Assembly: GCF_018853465.1 (NCBI RefSeq)
Contig: NZ_JABBOU010000140.1
Coordinates: forward strand, 1 to 10,941
Direction: 5' to 3'
Length of the DNA: 10,941 nt
DNA from: Acidithiobacillus montserratensis
GTDB lineage: Bacteria > Pseudomonadota > Gammaproteobacteria > Acidithiobacillales > Acidithiobacillaceae
The notes under the pieces are model-generated. The model worked only from the letters and a program-made list of their open reading frames with translations. It was not told the origin of the DNA and did no database searches. Position 1 is the first letter of the stretch. Every line of letters starts with the position of its first letter. A program made the position numbers and the translations under genes. Positions 5,844 to 10,941 of this stretch are shown piece by piece.

Positions 5844-6326
5844 ATGACCGCTCAATCTCAGTCGATTATTCAGCACCTGAACCTGACCGCACATCCCGAA
5901 GGGGGTTGGTATCGTCGACTTTTTTGCGCAGATAGCCAGATATCCACGCCTCAAGGGATGCGGCCCACACGCACCAGCATTTATTATTTGCTGGAACACA
6001 AGCAGCAGTCCTGCTGGCATGTGATTCCCTCCACGGAAATCTGGCATTTTTATGCGGGTGGGCCACTGGAACTGGTGACGTATTGCCCGGTTACCCAGCA
6101 GGTGCAGCAGCAGGTATTGGGTGATGACAGCGAAGCGGGGCAGTTACGACGGGCGGTAGTCCCTGGGAGGGTGTGGCAGTGTGCCCGAAGCCTTGCCCCA
6201 TATTCCCTGATGGTGTGTGATGTTACCCCCGGTTTTGATTTTGCGGATTTTCAGCTCGTGCGGGATATTCCAGATGCGCAGCGTCATTTCCAGGGGGAAA
6301 TGGCGGCACTTCGGTGTTTCTGGTGA
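5844..6326 (+). CDS. Cupin_5 (DUF985) family protein
   Basis: The 160-residue protein matches the cupin_5/DUF985 family along its length: LTAHPEGGWYRRLF near the start, TRTSIYYLLEHKQQSCWHVI, PSTEIWHFYAGGPLELVTY, the VVPGRVWQCARSLAPYSLMV core strand and PGFDFADFQLV near the end. The conserved His and Glu of the WHV and TEIWHFY segments line the barrel pocket and probably bind a metal or sugar-like ligand; the family's substrate is not established. The ATG at 5844 is preferred over the upstream frame (from 5757) because the conserved domain begins about 13 residues later and GGAG lies 10 bases upstream. The length is normal for the family. It stands alone, flanked by elements R1 and R3, with nothing to tie it to the neighbours. 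Confidence 0.88.
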   Translation: MTAQSQSIIQHLNLTAHPEGGWYRRLFCADSQISTPQGMRPTRTSIYYLLEHKQQSCWHVIPSTEIWHFYAGGPLELVTYCPVTQQVQQQVLGDDSEAGQLRRAVVPGRVWQCARSLAPYSLMVCDVTPGFDFADFQLVRDIPDAQRHFQGEMAALRCFW

Positions 6327-6373
6327 ATATAGCGTAGTTGCCAGTTCATCCTCCAAATATCCCCGTCAGCGGC

Positions 6374-6411
6374 GGAGAAATCTCCAGGTTTCAAACCGCC
6401 CCTATTGGCGG
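6374..6411. repeat. Small palindromic element R3
   Basis: Three consecutive pairings are visible: GGAGA-AA-TCTCC (6374-6385), GGTTT-C-AAACC (6387-6397) and CCGCC-CCTATT-GGCGG (6396-6411). The last two mirror element R1 upstream of the cupin gene in order and in most bases. Confidence 0.5.
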
Positions 6412-6500
6412 ATATCGTGCTGATGCATGCCCCAGAGTTTTACGCGGCCTGATTTCTTTGGGTTCTATTGTTGAGTTGTCGGCATTGCTATAGGGGTGCC

Positions 6501-6526
6501 GGTATCGAAGAATACCAGCGTATAAT
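6501..6526 (+). promoter_or_regulatory. Promoter -10 with adjoining inverted repeat
   Basis: TATAAT at 6521-6526 is a perfect -10 hexamer. The inverted repeat GGTAT-CGAAGA-ATACC (6501-6516) fills the spacer just upstream, where a bound protein would block polymerase. The -35 (about 6498-6503, GCCGGT) is poor, which would suit an activator-dependent or weak promoter. It points at the gene at 6701 with a leader of about 165 bases. Confidence 0.4.
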
Positions 6527-6582
6527 CCTTAAGATGAAGTAATATGAGTTGTTTCTAAAATATATCCCCAAGTCTTCTTGTT

Positions 6583-6607
6583 GCGGTTTTTTTTGGTTTT
6601 GGACCGC
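6583..6607. repeat. Small palindromic element R2
   Basis: GCGGT and ACCGC form the outer pair around a T-rich interior (TTTTTTTGGTTTTGG). It aligns with the larger part of R1 (CGGTTTTTT, then GGTTTT, then ACCGCC) at about 21 of 25 positions. The outer stem pairs in both copies even though the bases differ. Confidence 0.4.
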
Positions 6608-6700
6608 CATAAAGCGCACTCCCTACTGGGGTAGAGTGGCCTACAGAAACCCCTCCAGAACCCTCTTGCGTTTTTCGGTGATGCCATATAGGTTTCTGAT

Positions 6701-6997
6701 ATGTCCTCGATTACGCCAGACAATCACTTGCATAGCCCGGAAAACATCCAGGAACATTTGCGGCTGCAAGGGATTGGCGATCCCATTGTCCGAGAGGCCT
6801 TTGCGGTCGTGGCCAAAGCCAATAGCCTTCCCATTGAACGGGTGGAAAGTCTGTTTTTCAGCCGGGATCAAGTCGTTGCTGATATGGTGCGTGCGCTCAT
6901 CCAAATGCGTTATCCCGATCGCTTTGAAAACATCGGCTATTGTGCGATCTGCCAAAAATTCTTTATGCAGGAGAAGCCACATCTCCCCAGCCATTAA
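6701..6997 (+). CDS. Unrecognised 98-residue protein with CxxC
   Basis: The protein begins MSSITPDNHLHSPENIQEHL, is mostly helical in appearance and ends in a small aromatic/cysteine segment, GYCAICQKFFMQEKPH. CAIC followed by a histidine could bind one metal, but the second pair of ligands usual for a zinc ribbon is absent. The middle (REAFAVVAKANSLPIERVES and DQVVADMVRALIQMRYPDRF) reads like an authentic folded domain. No family is recognised. There is no strong Shine-Dalgarno sequence before the ATG at 6701; the promoter candidate at 6521 lies upstream. Its TAA overlaps the stop of the leftward Sel1-like gene (shared TTAA), so the two genes converge tail to tail. Confidence 0.6.
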   Translation: MSSITPDNHLHSPENIQEHLRLQGIGDPIVREAFAVVAKANSLPIERVESLFFSRDQVVADMVRALIQMRYPDRFENIGYCAICQKFFMQEKPHLPSH

Positions 6998-7362
6998 TCA
7001 TTATACGGGGTATCTAATCGATGCAGGGCATGCCGGGCCAGGCGGGCTACTCTGTGTGCCCGACCACTGAGGATGCGCCACTGCCGCAGCGCCCAAAAGC
7101 GATGCTGGGGGATACCGCGGCCGCTATAAAGGGCTTTGCCATAGTAATAGCGTGACCAATGGCAACCATGGGGGAAAGCGGCCTGCCAATAGGGAATGGC
7201 TCGTTCAGGCTCATTCGTGCGAAACCAGTACAAACCCAAATAACGCTGGGCCCGGATATGTCCCGCATGCGCCTGCTGCTCCAAGGTGGCCAAGGCGCCG
7301 GCCTCCTTTTTTCGGGCACGGTAGAGCAGTTCGCGCAGGTCGGCGTCACTATACTGGGCGAT
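6994..7362 (-). CDS. Sel1-like repeat protein with abnormal start
   Basis: From TTG at 7293 the frame encodes 99 residues, but the same frame stays open and protein-like further upstream (AQYSDADLRELLYRARKKEA) to 7362, before a TAA at 7377-7375. The repeat region (LEQQAHAGHIRAQRYLGLYW, PERAIPYWQAAFPHGCHWSR, YYYGKALYSGRGIPQHRFWA) resembles Sel1-like/TPR repeats: paired helices with Ala/Gly at fixed positions, used for protein contacts. No ATG, GTG or TTG fits the extended start. An ideal Shine-Dalgarno sequence, AAGGAGG at 7376-7370, is followed after 7 bases by ATC (7362-7360), which may be a rare non-AUG start or a mutated ATG. Alternatively the upstream mini-ORF (7399-7349) enters this frame by a +1 shift at AGG-AGG-AGA-AAA. 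Either way the protein would be about 122-135 residues. Confidence 0.6.
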   Translation of the reverse strand: MAQYSDADLRELLYRARKKEAGALATLEQQAHAGHIRAQRYLGLYWFRTNEPERAIPYWQAAFPHGCHWSRYYYGKALYSGRGIPQHRFWALRQWRILSGRAHRVARLARHALHRLDTPYND

Positions 7363-7399
7363 CTTTTCTCCTCCTTAAAACATCCCGGTTGTTTTTCAT
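7349..7399 (-). CDS. 16-codon ORF overlapping the Sel1-like gene start
   Basis: ATG at 7399 follows a strong Shine-Dalgarno sequence (AAGGAGAGG, 7-base spacing) and encodes MKNNRDVLRRRKDRPV, then TAG directly followed by TGA. The tandem codons AGG AGG AGA AAA coincide with the Shine-Dalgarno sequence of the downstream frame. It is either a coupling leader peptide, or the true N-terminus of the Sel1-like protein joined by a +1 frameshift or separated by a one-base error or mutation. Confidence 0.4.
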   Translation of the reverse strand: MKNNRDVLRRRKDRPV

Positions 7400-7433
7400 G
7401 ATGAGGCCTCTCCTTATTTCCAGTTGCCTGAAC

Positions 7434-7439
7434 ACTATA
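7434..7439 (-). promoter_or_regulatory. Candidate -10 for the Sel1-like gene
   Basis: TATAGT on the minus strand lies 35 bases upstream of the ATG at 7399. A T-rich stretch (TTTTTGTTTG) sits around the -35 distance without a good TTGACA match. The position would give a leader of roughly 28 bases. Confidence 0.3.
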
Positions 7440-7608
7440 CAAAAGAATGACCGCAAACAAAAAGTTGGGGGCTCTGCTGAGGGCTCGGGTGGTTTGGCGT
7501 GTGAGATGAGGCAGGTATGGCGCATGTTCCATATTCCCCCGTTGCCCCGCCCCCTCAATGGACAGTCACAGGGATATTCACTGGCACAGGCAGGGGTATT
7601 TACCGTAA

Positions 7609-7785
7609 CAAGCACAGAATCATGTAGCCTATGAGCAAGCACAAATATTGAGAATGGGGGAGTGGGGTGCTACAGTCCTGACAGATGAGGGAGAATTGGG
7701 GGAAGCTTCGTACCCGCGGCGGCAACCCCAGATGACTTTTTCCTCATCGCTGACCAAGGATAAAACCAGGGACGGAAGTTTTTGA
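7609..7785 (+). pseudogene. Protein-like fragment without a clear start
   Basis: After TAA at 7606-7608 the frame is open for 58 codons and reads naturally: HVAYEQAQILRMGEWGATVL, then TDEGELGEASYPRRQPQM and TFSSSLTKDKTRDGSF to TGA at 7783-7785. An ATG lies at 7654 (43 residues) and a TTG at 7648, but neither has a Shine-Dalgarno sequence. The minus strand of the same bases is also open and plausible-looking, so coding on either strand is uncertain. It may be a gene remnant or part of a conserved non-coding element. No family is named. Confidence 0.3.
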
Positions 7786-7917
7786 GCAGGGTTTTGGGGC
7801 TGTTCCTTGCTTGTTATCGCTGGCCGCCGGGAAGCGGGTTTTCTGCGGCCTAAAGCAGATCCAGCCCCGACAGACAAGGCATGAATGCGACAATAGAGAA
7901 TTACGGAGAGGGCGCCT

Positions 7918-8271
7918 ATGACAATCACCAAAACGCGGGTACGACGTACCCCGGAACAGCGTTTAGCCGATCTGGAGAAAAAACAGGCACAAATTCTGGA
8001 ACGGCAGAAAGTGGCGATCGCCAAAATCGCGGCGGCCAAAGCACGGTTAATGCGCCAGCCAGACGCGCGTAAAGTGCGGCTGGAACAGGAGAGACGCTTT
8101 GCACAAGCGATTCGCAGCATCGCTCCCGATTGGGATTATCGCCACGTCATTGCCGCCGTGGAGACTGTCTTGGCAGAGGGCGGTAATGCAGAGGCCTTAG
8201 CGCAGCGCGGAGAAGTCTTGTTGCAAACCCATGGACAGGCTAAACGGGGTCGGCGGCCCAGCAGCGCTTAG
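7918..8271 (+). CDS. Charged coiled-coil protein, unknown function
   Basis: ATG at 7918 follows GGAGAGGG. The 117-residue protein starts with a basic tail (TKTRVRRTPEQRLADLEKKQ) and continues as a long charged helix rich in Ala, Lys, Arg and Gln (about residues 12-62) with heptad-like spacing, so a coiled coil is likely. A short folded segment follows (RSIAPDWDYRHVIAAVETVL), then a basic C-terminus ending KRGRRPSSA. The two basic ends suggest contact with DNA or RNA. Similar small coiled-coil proteins occur in plasmids and integrative elements, but I cannot assign a family. It is the first gene of a tight cluster: the IHF-like gene starts 22 bases after its stop. Confidence 0.7.
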   Translation: MTITKTRVRRTPEQRLADLEKKQAQILERQKVAIAKIAAAKARLMRQPDARKVRLEQERRFAQAIRSIAPDWDYRHVIAAVETVLAEGGNAEALAQRGEVLLQTHGQAKRGRRPSSA

Positions 8272-8293
8272 TTCCGTTGTTGAGGGAAAGCTT

Positions 8294-8659
8294 GTGACCG
8301 TCACCCGTAGCGCCTTGGCCAATGAACTGCTGGATAGGCTGGGTTGGTCCAGCAGGACCTGTCATGAACTGGTGGATATATTTTTTGCGGAAATTTGTGC
8401 AGGCTTAGCTGCTGGGGATAAGGTGCAACTCCCCCGTTTTGGGGTGTTTGTCCTGCGCGAGAAAAAAGCCAGACCCGGACGAAACCCCAGAACCGGGGAA
8501 CCCCGGGACATCGCTGCCCGGCGGGTGGTGACCTTCAAAACCAGCCACCATCTGCGAAAACACTGCAATCGTGGAGTGTATTTGCCGCCGATGGACAGGG
8601 GAAACCAAGAAGTCCATGACCAACTCACAACCGTTGGCCCGCCTCCCGAACCGCAATGA
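8294..8659 (+). CDS. IHF-alpha/HU-family DNA-bending protein, extended C-terminus
   Basis: The chain VTRSALANELLDRLGWSSRT through LRKHCN aligns with IHF alpha over its whole length: an N-terminal helical dimerisation part, LPRFGVFVLREKKARPGRNP with the DNA-intercalating proline loop (RPGRNPRTGE), then IAARRVVTFKTSHHLRK. Such proteins bend DNA in recombination, replication and transcription complexes. The GTG at 8294 is preferred over the ATG at 8231: GAGG lies 8 bases upstream, the family starts at this point, and the longer form would overlap the previous gene by 41 bases. The product has 121 residues, about 25 more than IHF alpha normally has; the additional Pro/Gln/Asp-rich tail (after RGVYLPPMDR) is unusual. 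It differs enough from housekeeping IHF alpha to be a paralogue, probably serving the mobile or accessory cluster it lies in. Confidence 0.88.
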   Translation: MTVTRSALANELLDRLGWSSRTCHELVDIFFAEICAGLAAGDKVQLPRFGVFVLREKKARPGRNPRTGEPRDIAARRVVTFKTSHHLRKHCNRGVYLPPMDRGNQEVHDQLTTVGPPPEPQ

Positions 8660-8674
8660 GAATATGGATATCCC

Positions 8675-9043
8675 ATGCCTGTAGAACACTCACCGATCAT
8701 CCCGCTGTTGGCGGGACTTTCCGCGCAACAGCGCGCTATTTCGCTGGGGGTGGGCGCTGCGGTGAAAAGGCAACAGCAGATCGGTCATTGGACTGGTGAT
8801 TTTGTCGTGCTGACGGTGGATCGGCAACAGGTGGAGTTGCTTCCCCCCTTGGTCATCACGGCCGCAATGGCCCAAAGCATGGGCATTTCCCGCATTCTGT
8901 CGCGGCATTATCCCGAAGTCTGTGCCCTGCTTTACACCGACCCGCAAGAGGCGGCCTGGTGCATTCGTCTTACGGGTCCGGGCTTGCCGGTGATTCAGGA
9001 GGACTGGTTCCAGAGTTATGCCAAACTCGCGGTGCTGGTTTAA
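8675..9043 (+). CDS. Unrecognised 122-residue protein of the IHF cluster
   Basis: ATG at 8675 opens 122 codons, 15 bases after the IHF-like gene, so the two are surely co-transcribed even though the Shine-Dalgarno sequence is poor; coupling is likely. There is no signal peptide or membrane helix. The protein alternates short helices and strands (LLAGLSAQQRAISLGVGAAV, GHWTGDFVVLTVDRQQVELL, GISRILSRHYPEVCALLYTD) and ends in SYAKLAVLV. Composition and codon use look natural. I recognise no family or catalytic motif. Its place after an IHF-like DNA-bending protein makes a role in DNA handling or element regulation possible, but this is association only. Confidence 0.7.
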   Translation: MPVEHSPIIPLLAGLSAQQRAISLGVGAAVKRQQQIGHWTGDFVVLTVDRQQVELLPPLVITAAMAQSMGISRILSRHYPEVCALLYTDPQEAAWCIRLTGPGLPVIQEDWFQSYAKLAVLV

Positions 9044-9198
9044 CTGGTATTTTCGGTAAACCATAGCCTTAGGGTTTTAGGTCCGAAAGGAACCACTAGG
9101 TCATATTAAGCCCTGCGGGGAACACCAAGTCTGGTCATAGTCCCTTTCCGGTTCTGAATACGAATCACAGCCATTTTTTGCTGGGAGGAATTGAGATA

Positions 9199-10413
9199 AT
9201 GGCACGTACCAAGGCACAGTTATCCGCCGGTGCTCGATGGGCCGATTACCTGACGGTAAGCTATCTCGCGCTGCGCTATCCCATCGGAGCCATCCGTGAG
9301 GTTCTGGTCCGACAAAGCCTGGAGAGCCTGCGGCGACGGGGGCTACCCCATGATCTGCTCATGTATTTTGTGTTAACCAAGGTGCTTTATCCCCGGGATG
9401 CTTACACAGAGGTGTTGCGTCTGGTGATCGGGGGGTTAAGACCTCTGCTCAGATCGGAAGATTGGTCGCCGCGCACAGTTAGTAAAGGTGCAATTTCCCA
9501 GGCGCGCCGGCGGATCGGTGTGGCCCCGTTTAAAGCATTGTATCATGGTCAAGTGCAGCCGCATGGTCCCCGGGAGAGGCCGGGGGTGTTTTATCGCGGT
9601 CTCCGAATCATGGCCATGGATGGGTCCTCTCTGGAGATGCCCGATGAAGCGGCCAATGAGGAATATTATGGTCATCCACCAGCCTCCCATGGTGGAATGG
9701 CTTTTCCCAGGCTTCGCTTTGTCGCCTTGGTCGAATCGGGGACGCACACCCTTTGTTATGCAAAGCCTGGCCCTTACACCCTTGACGAGCGGAGATTGGC
9801 CTTTTCGGTGATGGCGCGTGCTGATGCCAGCATGCTGGTAACGGCCGATCGACAGTTTTATAGCTACCCCTTCTGGAAGCAGGCATTGACTACGGGCGCG
9901 AAATTGCTGTTTCGCTTGAGCCTTGTGCTGTACCTCCCTCGTGAAGAAGTTTTTTCTGATGGATCTTATCTCAGTACGATCTATCCCAGCCCCATAGACC
10001 GAAAAAGACAACGCCAAGGGATTCGCGTGCGGGTAATCGAATATGCCTTAAAAGGCGTGCCTGCAGCTGAATCTACTAAACGACTCATTACCAGTTGGCT
10101 GGACCCCGAAGAAGCACCGGCCCATGAATTGGCTGCCCTATACCATCAGCGCGGGAGCATCACATCCAGTTTTGATTCATTCCGAACCTTAACCAGTTGT
10201 CGGATAGGTCTGCGAAGTAAGCGGCCGGAGTTGGTGGAGCAAGAATTCTATGCGCTTTTATTGGTTCATGCGGCTATCCACCATCTGATGGCAGAGGCCG
10301 CCGGACCAACCAATGGGGCCGTCGAGAATCTTCCCTCCCTTCATGCTGTACGGGTCTTGCATCGCCGTCTTCCTGCCGTCAGCGCTGCTGCTCCCTCGGG
10401 TAAGATTGATTAG
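9199..10413 (+). CDS. IS4-family transposase, catalytic signature degraded
   Basis: ATG at 9199 follows GGGAGG with about 10-base spacing and gives 404 residues. The N-terminal part matches the IS4 N-terminal domain (LPHDLLMYFVLTKVLYPRDA, LRLVIGGL). The DDE core follows: IMAMDGSSLEMPD carries Asp-141 and LVTADRQFYSYPFWKQAL carries Asp-217. The third catalytic region should read YxxRxxxExxxxxxK, usually YHERWEIE...ELK. Here it reads YHQRGSITSSFDSFR (from Tyr-315), so Glu is Thr-322 and Lys is Arg-329, although flanking text such as LDPEEAPAHELAAL and LRSKRPELVEQEFYALLLVH is well conserved. Without the third acidic residue the enzyme should not cleave DNA. The C-terminus after HRRLPAVSAAAPSGKID also appears shorter than usual. 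Terminal inverted repeats could not be found. Confidence 0.88.
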   Translation: MARTKAQLSAGARWADYLTVSYLALRYPIGAIREVLVRQSLESLRRRGLPHDLLMYFVLTKVLYPRDAYTEVLRLVIGGLRPLLRSEDWSPRTVSKGAISQARRRIGVAPFKALYHGQVQPHGPRERPGVFYRGLRIMAMDGSSLEMPDEAANEEYYGHPPASHGGMAFPRLRFVALVESGTHTLCYAKPGPYTLDERRLAFSVMARADASMLVTADRQFYSYPFWKQALTTGAKLLFRLSLVLYLPREEVFSDGSYLSTIYPSPIDRKRQRQGIRVRVIEYALKGVPAAESTKRLITSWLDPEEAPAHELAALYHQRGSITSSFDSFRTLTSCRIGLRSKRPELVEQEFYALLLVHAAIHHLMAEAAGPTNGAVENLPSLHAVRVLHRRLPAVSAAAPSGKID

Positions 10414-10616
10414 GTTGCTGAGTGTTTTGCAGAAGTCGTCCGAAATTATGCCGTCGCTAGCGCAGTCATATGGAATTCTCGTGGAGTACAAATATCCGCA
10501 CCGTAGCGGCACCCTATCCTGTGCATACAGAAGGATGGGTCGCGTGTATATTATGGGTTCTCGTGTCATCCACTTTTTTGACAGATATGGCCGCATGCCT
10601 CTCGCTTGTTGCTCCG

Positions 10617-10648
10617 ACCACTGCGCAATCAAAGCGATGCGCAGTGGT
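10617..10648. terminator. Perfect 11-bp hairpin downstream of degP-like gene
   Basis: ACCACTGCGCA (10617-10627) pairs with TGCGCAGTGGT (10638-10648) around a 10-base loop. It lies about 96 bases beyond the degP-like stop. No T-run follows on either strand, so it may be a terminator aided by Rho, an mRNA-stabilising stem, or one part of an IS end. Confidence 0.4.
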
Positions 10649-10663
10649 TGTCTGCAAAATACG

Positions 10664-10683
10664 CACCCCCTGCATTCGGGGTG
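10664..10683. terminator. Short hairpin nearer the degP-like stop
   Basis: CACCCC (10664-10669) and GGGGTG (10678-10683) pair around an 8-base loop. With the larger stem at 10617-10648 it forms a two-hairpin 3' region about 60 bases beyond the leftward stop codon. A T-run is missing. Confidence 0.35.
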
Positions 10684-10743
10684 AACTTCAGCTGAACCGT
10701 ACCATCGTCGCCCATCAGGAGGCTGCGATGATGGATCAGTGGA

Positions 10744-10941
10744 TCATTTTTTGGACAGGGTAATCACCACATAAATGCTGGCTTTACCCTGACGGACCAG
10801 AAGGGGAATGGGTTGATCGGCAGGCAGGCTTGCAACAATGCTGGCCAGCGTGCGGATATTGTTGACGGTCTGCTGATTGATCTGCTGGATGATCATGCCG
10901 GGCATGAGGCCGGCTTCGGCAGCCGGGCCTTCGCTGACCCC
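10744..10941 (-). CDS. DegP/HtrA-type protease, C-terminal PDZ end (5' truncated)
   Basis: The minus-strand frame is open from the right edge to TGA at 10746-10744, giving the last 65 residues of a protein. They form most of a PDZ domain: GVSEGPAAEAGLMPGMIIQQ is the hallmark GxxAxxAGLxxGDxI segment, followed by INQQTVNNIRTLASIVASLP and a terminal strand RQGKASIYVVITLSKK. This arrangement at the very C-terminus is characteristic of Do-like periplasmic serine endoproteases (DegP, DegQ, MucD), which degrade or refold damaged envelope proteins, with the second PDZ domain last. The trypsin-like catalytic domain would lie outside the window, so RseP-type or other PDZ proteins cannot be fully excluded. 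The gene is probably chromosomal core and marks the end of the accessory stretch. Confidence 0.8.
   Translation of the reverse strand, partial: GVSEGPAAEAGLMPGMIIQQINQQTVNNIRTLASIVASLPADQPIPLLVRQGKASIYVVITLSKK

Larger units (their letters stand above)
6327..6700. other. Intergenic region with repeats and a promoter candidate
   Basis: These 374 bases contain element R3 (6374-6411), a perfect TATAAT at 6521-6526 with an inverted repeat just before it, and element R2 (6583-6607). A further pairing, CACTC with GAGTG around 6618-6639, suggests a structured 5' leader ahead of the gene at 6701. No coding sequence is convincing. Confidence 0.5.
7400..7917. other. Intergenic region with a start-less open frame
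   Basis: These 518 bases separate the divergent Sel1-like gene and the three-gene cluster. An open plus-strand frame without a start occupies 7609-7785. The hairpin GGCCGC/GCGGCC (7822-7827 with 7845-7850, with an inner CCGC/GCGG alternative) lies near its end. No promoter for the cluster at 7918 was identified with confidence. Confidence 0.4.
9044..10700. mobile_element. Probable defective IS4-type insertion, ends not defined
   Basis: The transposase gene with about 150 bases before and up to 300 bases after it lacks any other gene and lies between the accessory cluster and the degP-like gene. I could not match inverted terminal repeats or a target duplication, so the limits given are outer bounds only. 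Absent ends and a damaged catalytic centre together suggest an old, immobile copy. Confidence 0.4.
10414..10743. other. 330 bases without a gene, two hairpins
   Basis: Overlapping open frames here (10313-10684, 10470-10763) have no Shine-Dalgarno sequence and encode implausible Cys/Ser-rich proteins. The stretch contains the hairpins at 10617-10648 and 10664-10683, both downstream of the leftward degP-like gene. Confidence 0.5.

Noticed and set aside
7047..7532. 161-codon minus-strand open frame over the Sel1-like gene
   Set aside because: Wrong frame relative to the repeat protein; Pro/Arg/Ser-rich shadow.
8231..8293. Upstream ATG for the IHF-like gene
   Set aside because: It would overlap the preceding gene by 41 bases and add 21 residues absent from the family; GTG at 8294 has a better Shine-Dalgarno sequence.
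10470..10763. 97-codon plus-strand open frame running into the degP-like 3' end
   Set aside because: No ribosome-binding sequence, and it overlaps the well-supported PDZ coding sequence in antisense.

Overview
The window reads as chromosomal DNA of a Gram-negative proteobacterium of moderate to high GC. It encodes an outer-membrane barrel-like protein, a lipobox lipoprotein, an IHF-alpha-type protein and the C-terminal PDZ end of a DegP/HtrA-type protease. The mix of genes would suit an Acidithiobacillus-like organism, but that is an impression, not something the sequence proves. No rRNA, tRNA or CRISPR array was seen.

Region 1-2620 (cell envelope). Two leftward genes come first: an exported Tyr/Pro-rich protein cut by the left edge, and a beta-barrel-like outer-membrane protein. 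After a 462-base divergent control region with a perfect 20-base palindrome come two rightward genes: a small exported basic protein and a tiny lipoprotein with a polyproline tail. A 13-bp hairpin separates these from a leftward glycine-zipper sequence that has lost a convincing start. Two polyproline exported proteins in one locus suggest a shared surface role.

Region 2640-4096 (small accessory patch). A leftward hicA-hicB toxin-antitoxin pair lies between stretches without convincing genes. A 15-codon leader ORF with a good Shine-Dalgarno sequence ends just inside hicA, which itself starts with TTG. Short imperfect direct repeats flank the pair.

Region 4097-9043 (accessory or mobile-type genes). 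An unrecognised 225-residue protein converges on a phage-type DNA N6-adenine methyltransferase. A cupin_5 (DUF985) gene follows, bracketed by related small palindromic elements, then an unknown 98-residue protein that converges on a Sel1-like gene with an abnormal start (ATC or a +1 frameshift). Last is a tight three-gene rightward cluster: a charged coiled-coil protein, an IHF-alpha-like protein with an extended C-terminus, and an unknown 122-residue protein. An orphan phage-type methyltransferase together with an extra IHF-like protein would fit an integrated element, although no integrase, relaxase or attachment site is visible.

Region 9044-10941. An IS4-family transposase gene, probably inactive because its YREK catalytic signature has decayed, is followed by about 330 bases without a gene that contain two hairpins, then by the 3' end of the degP-like gene on the minus strand.
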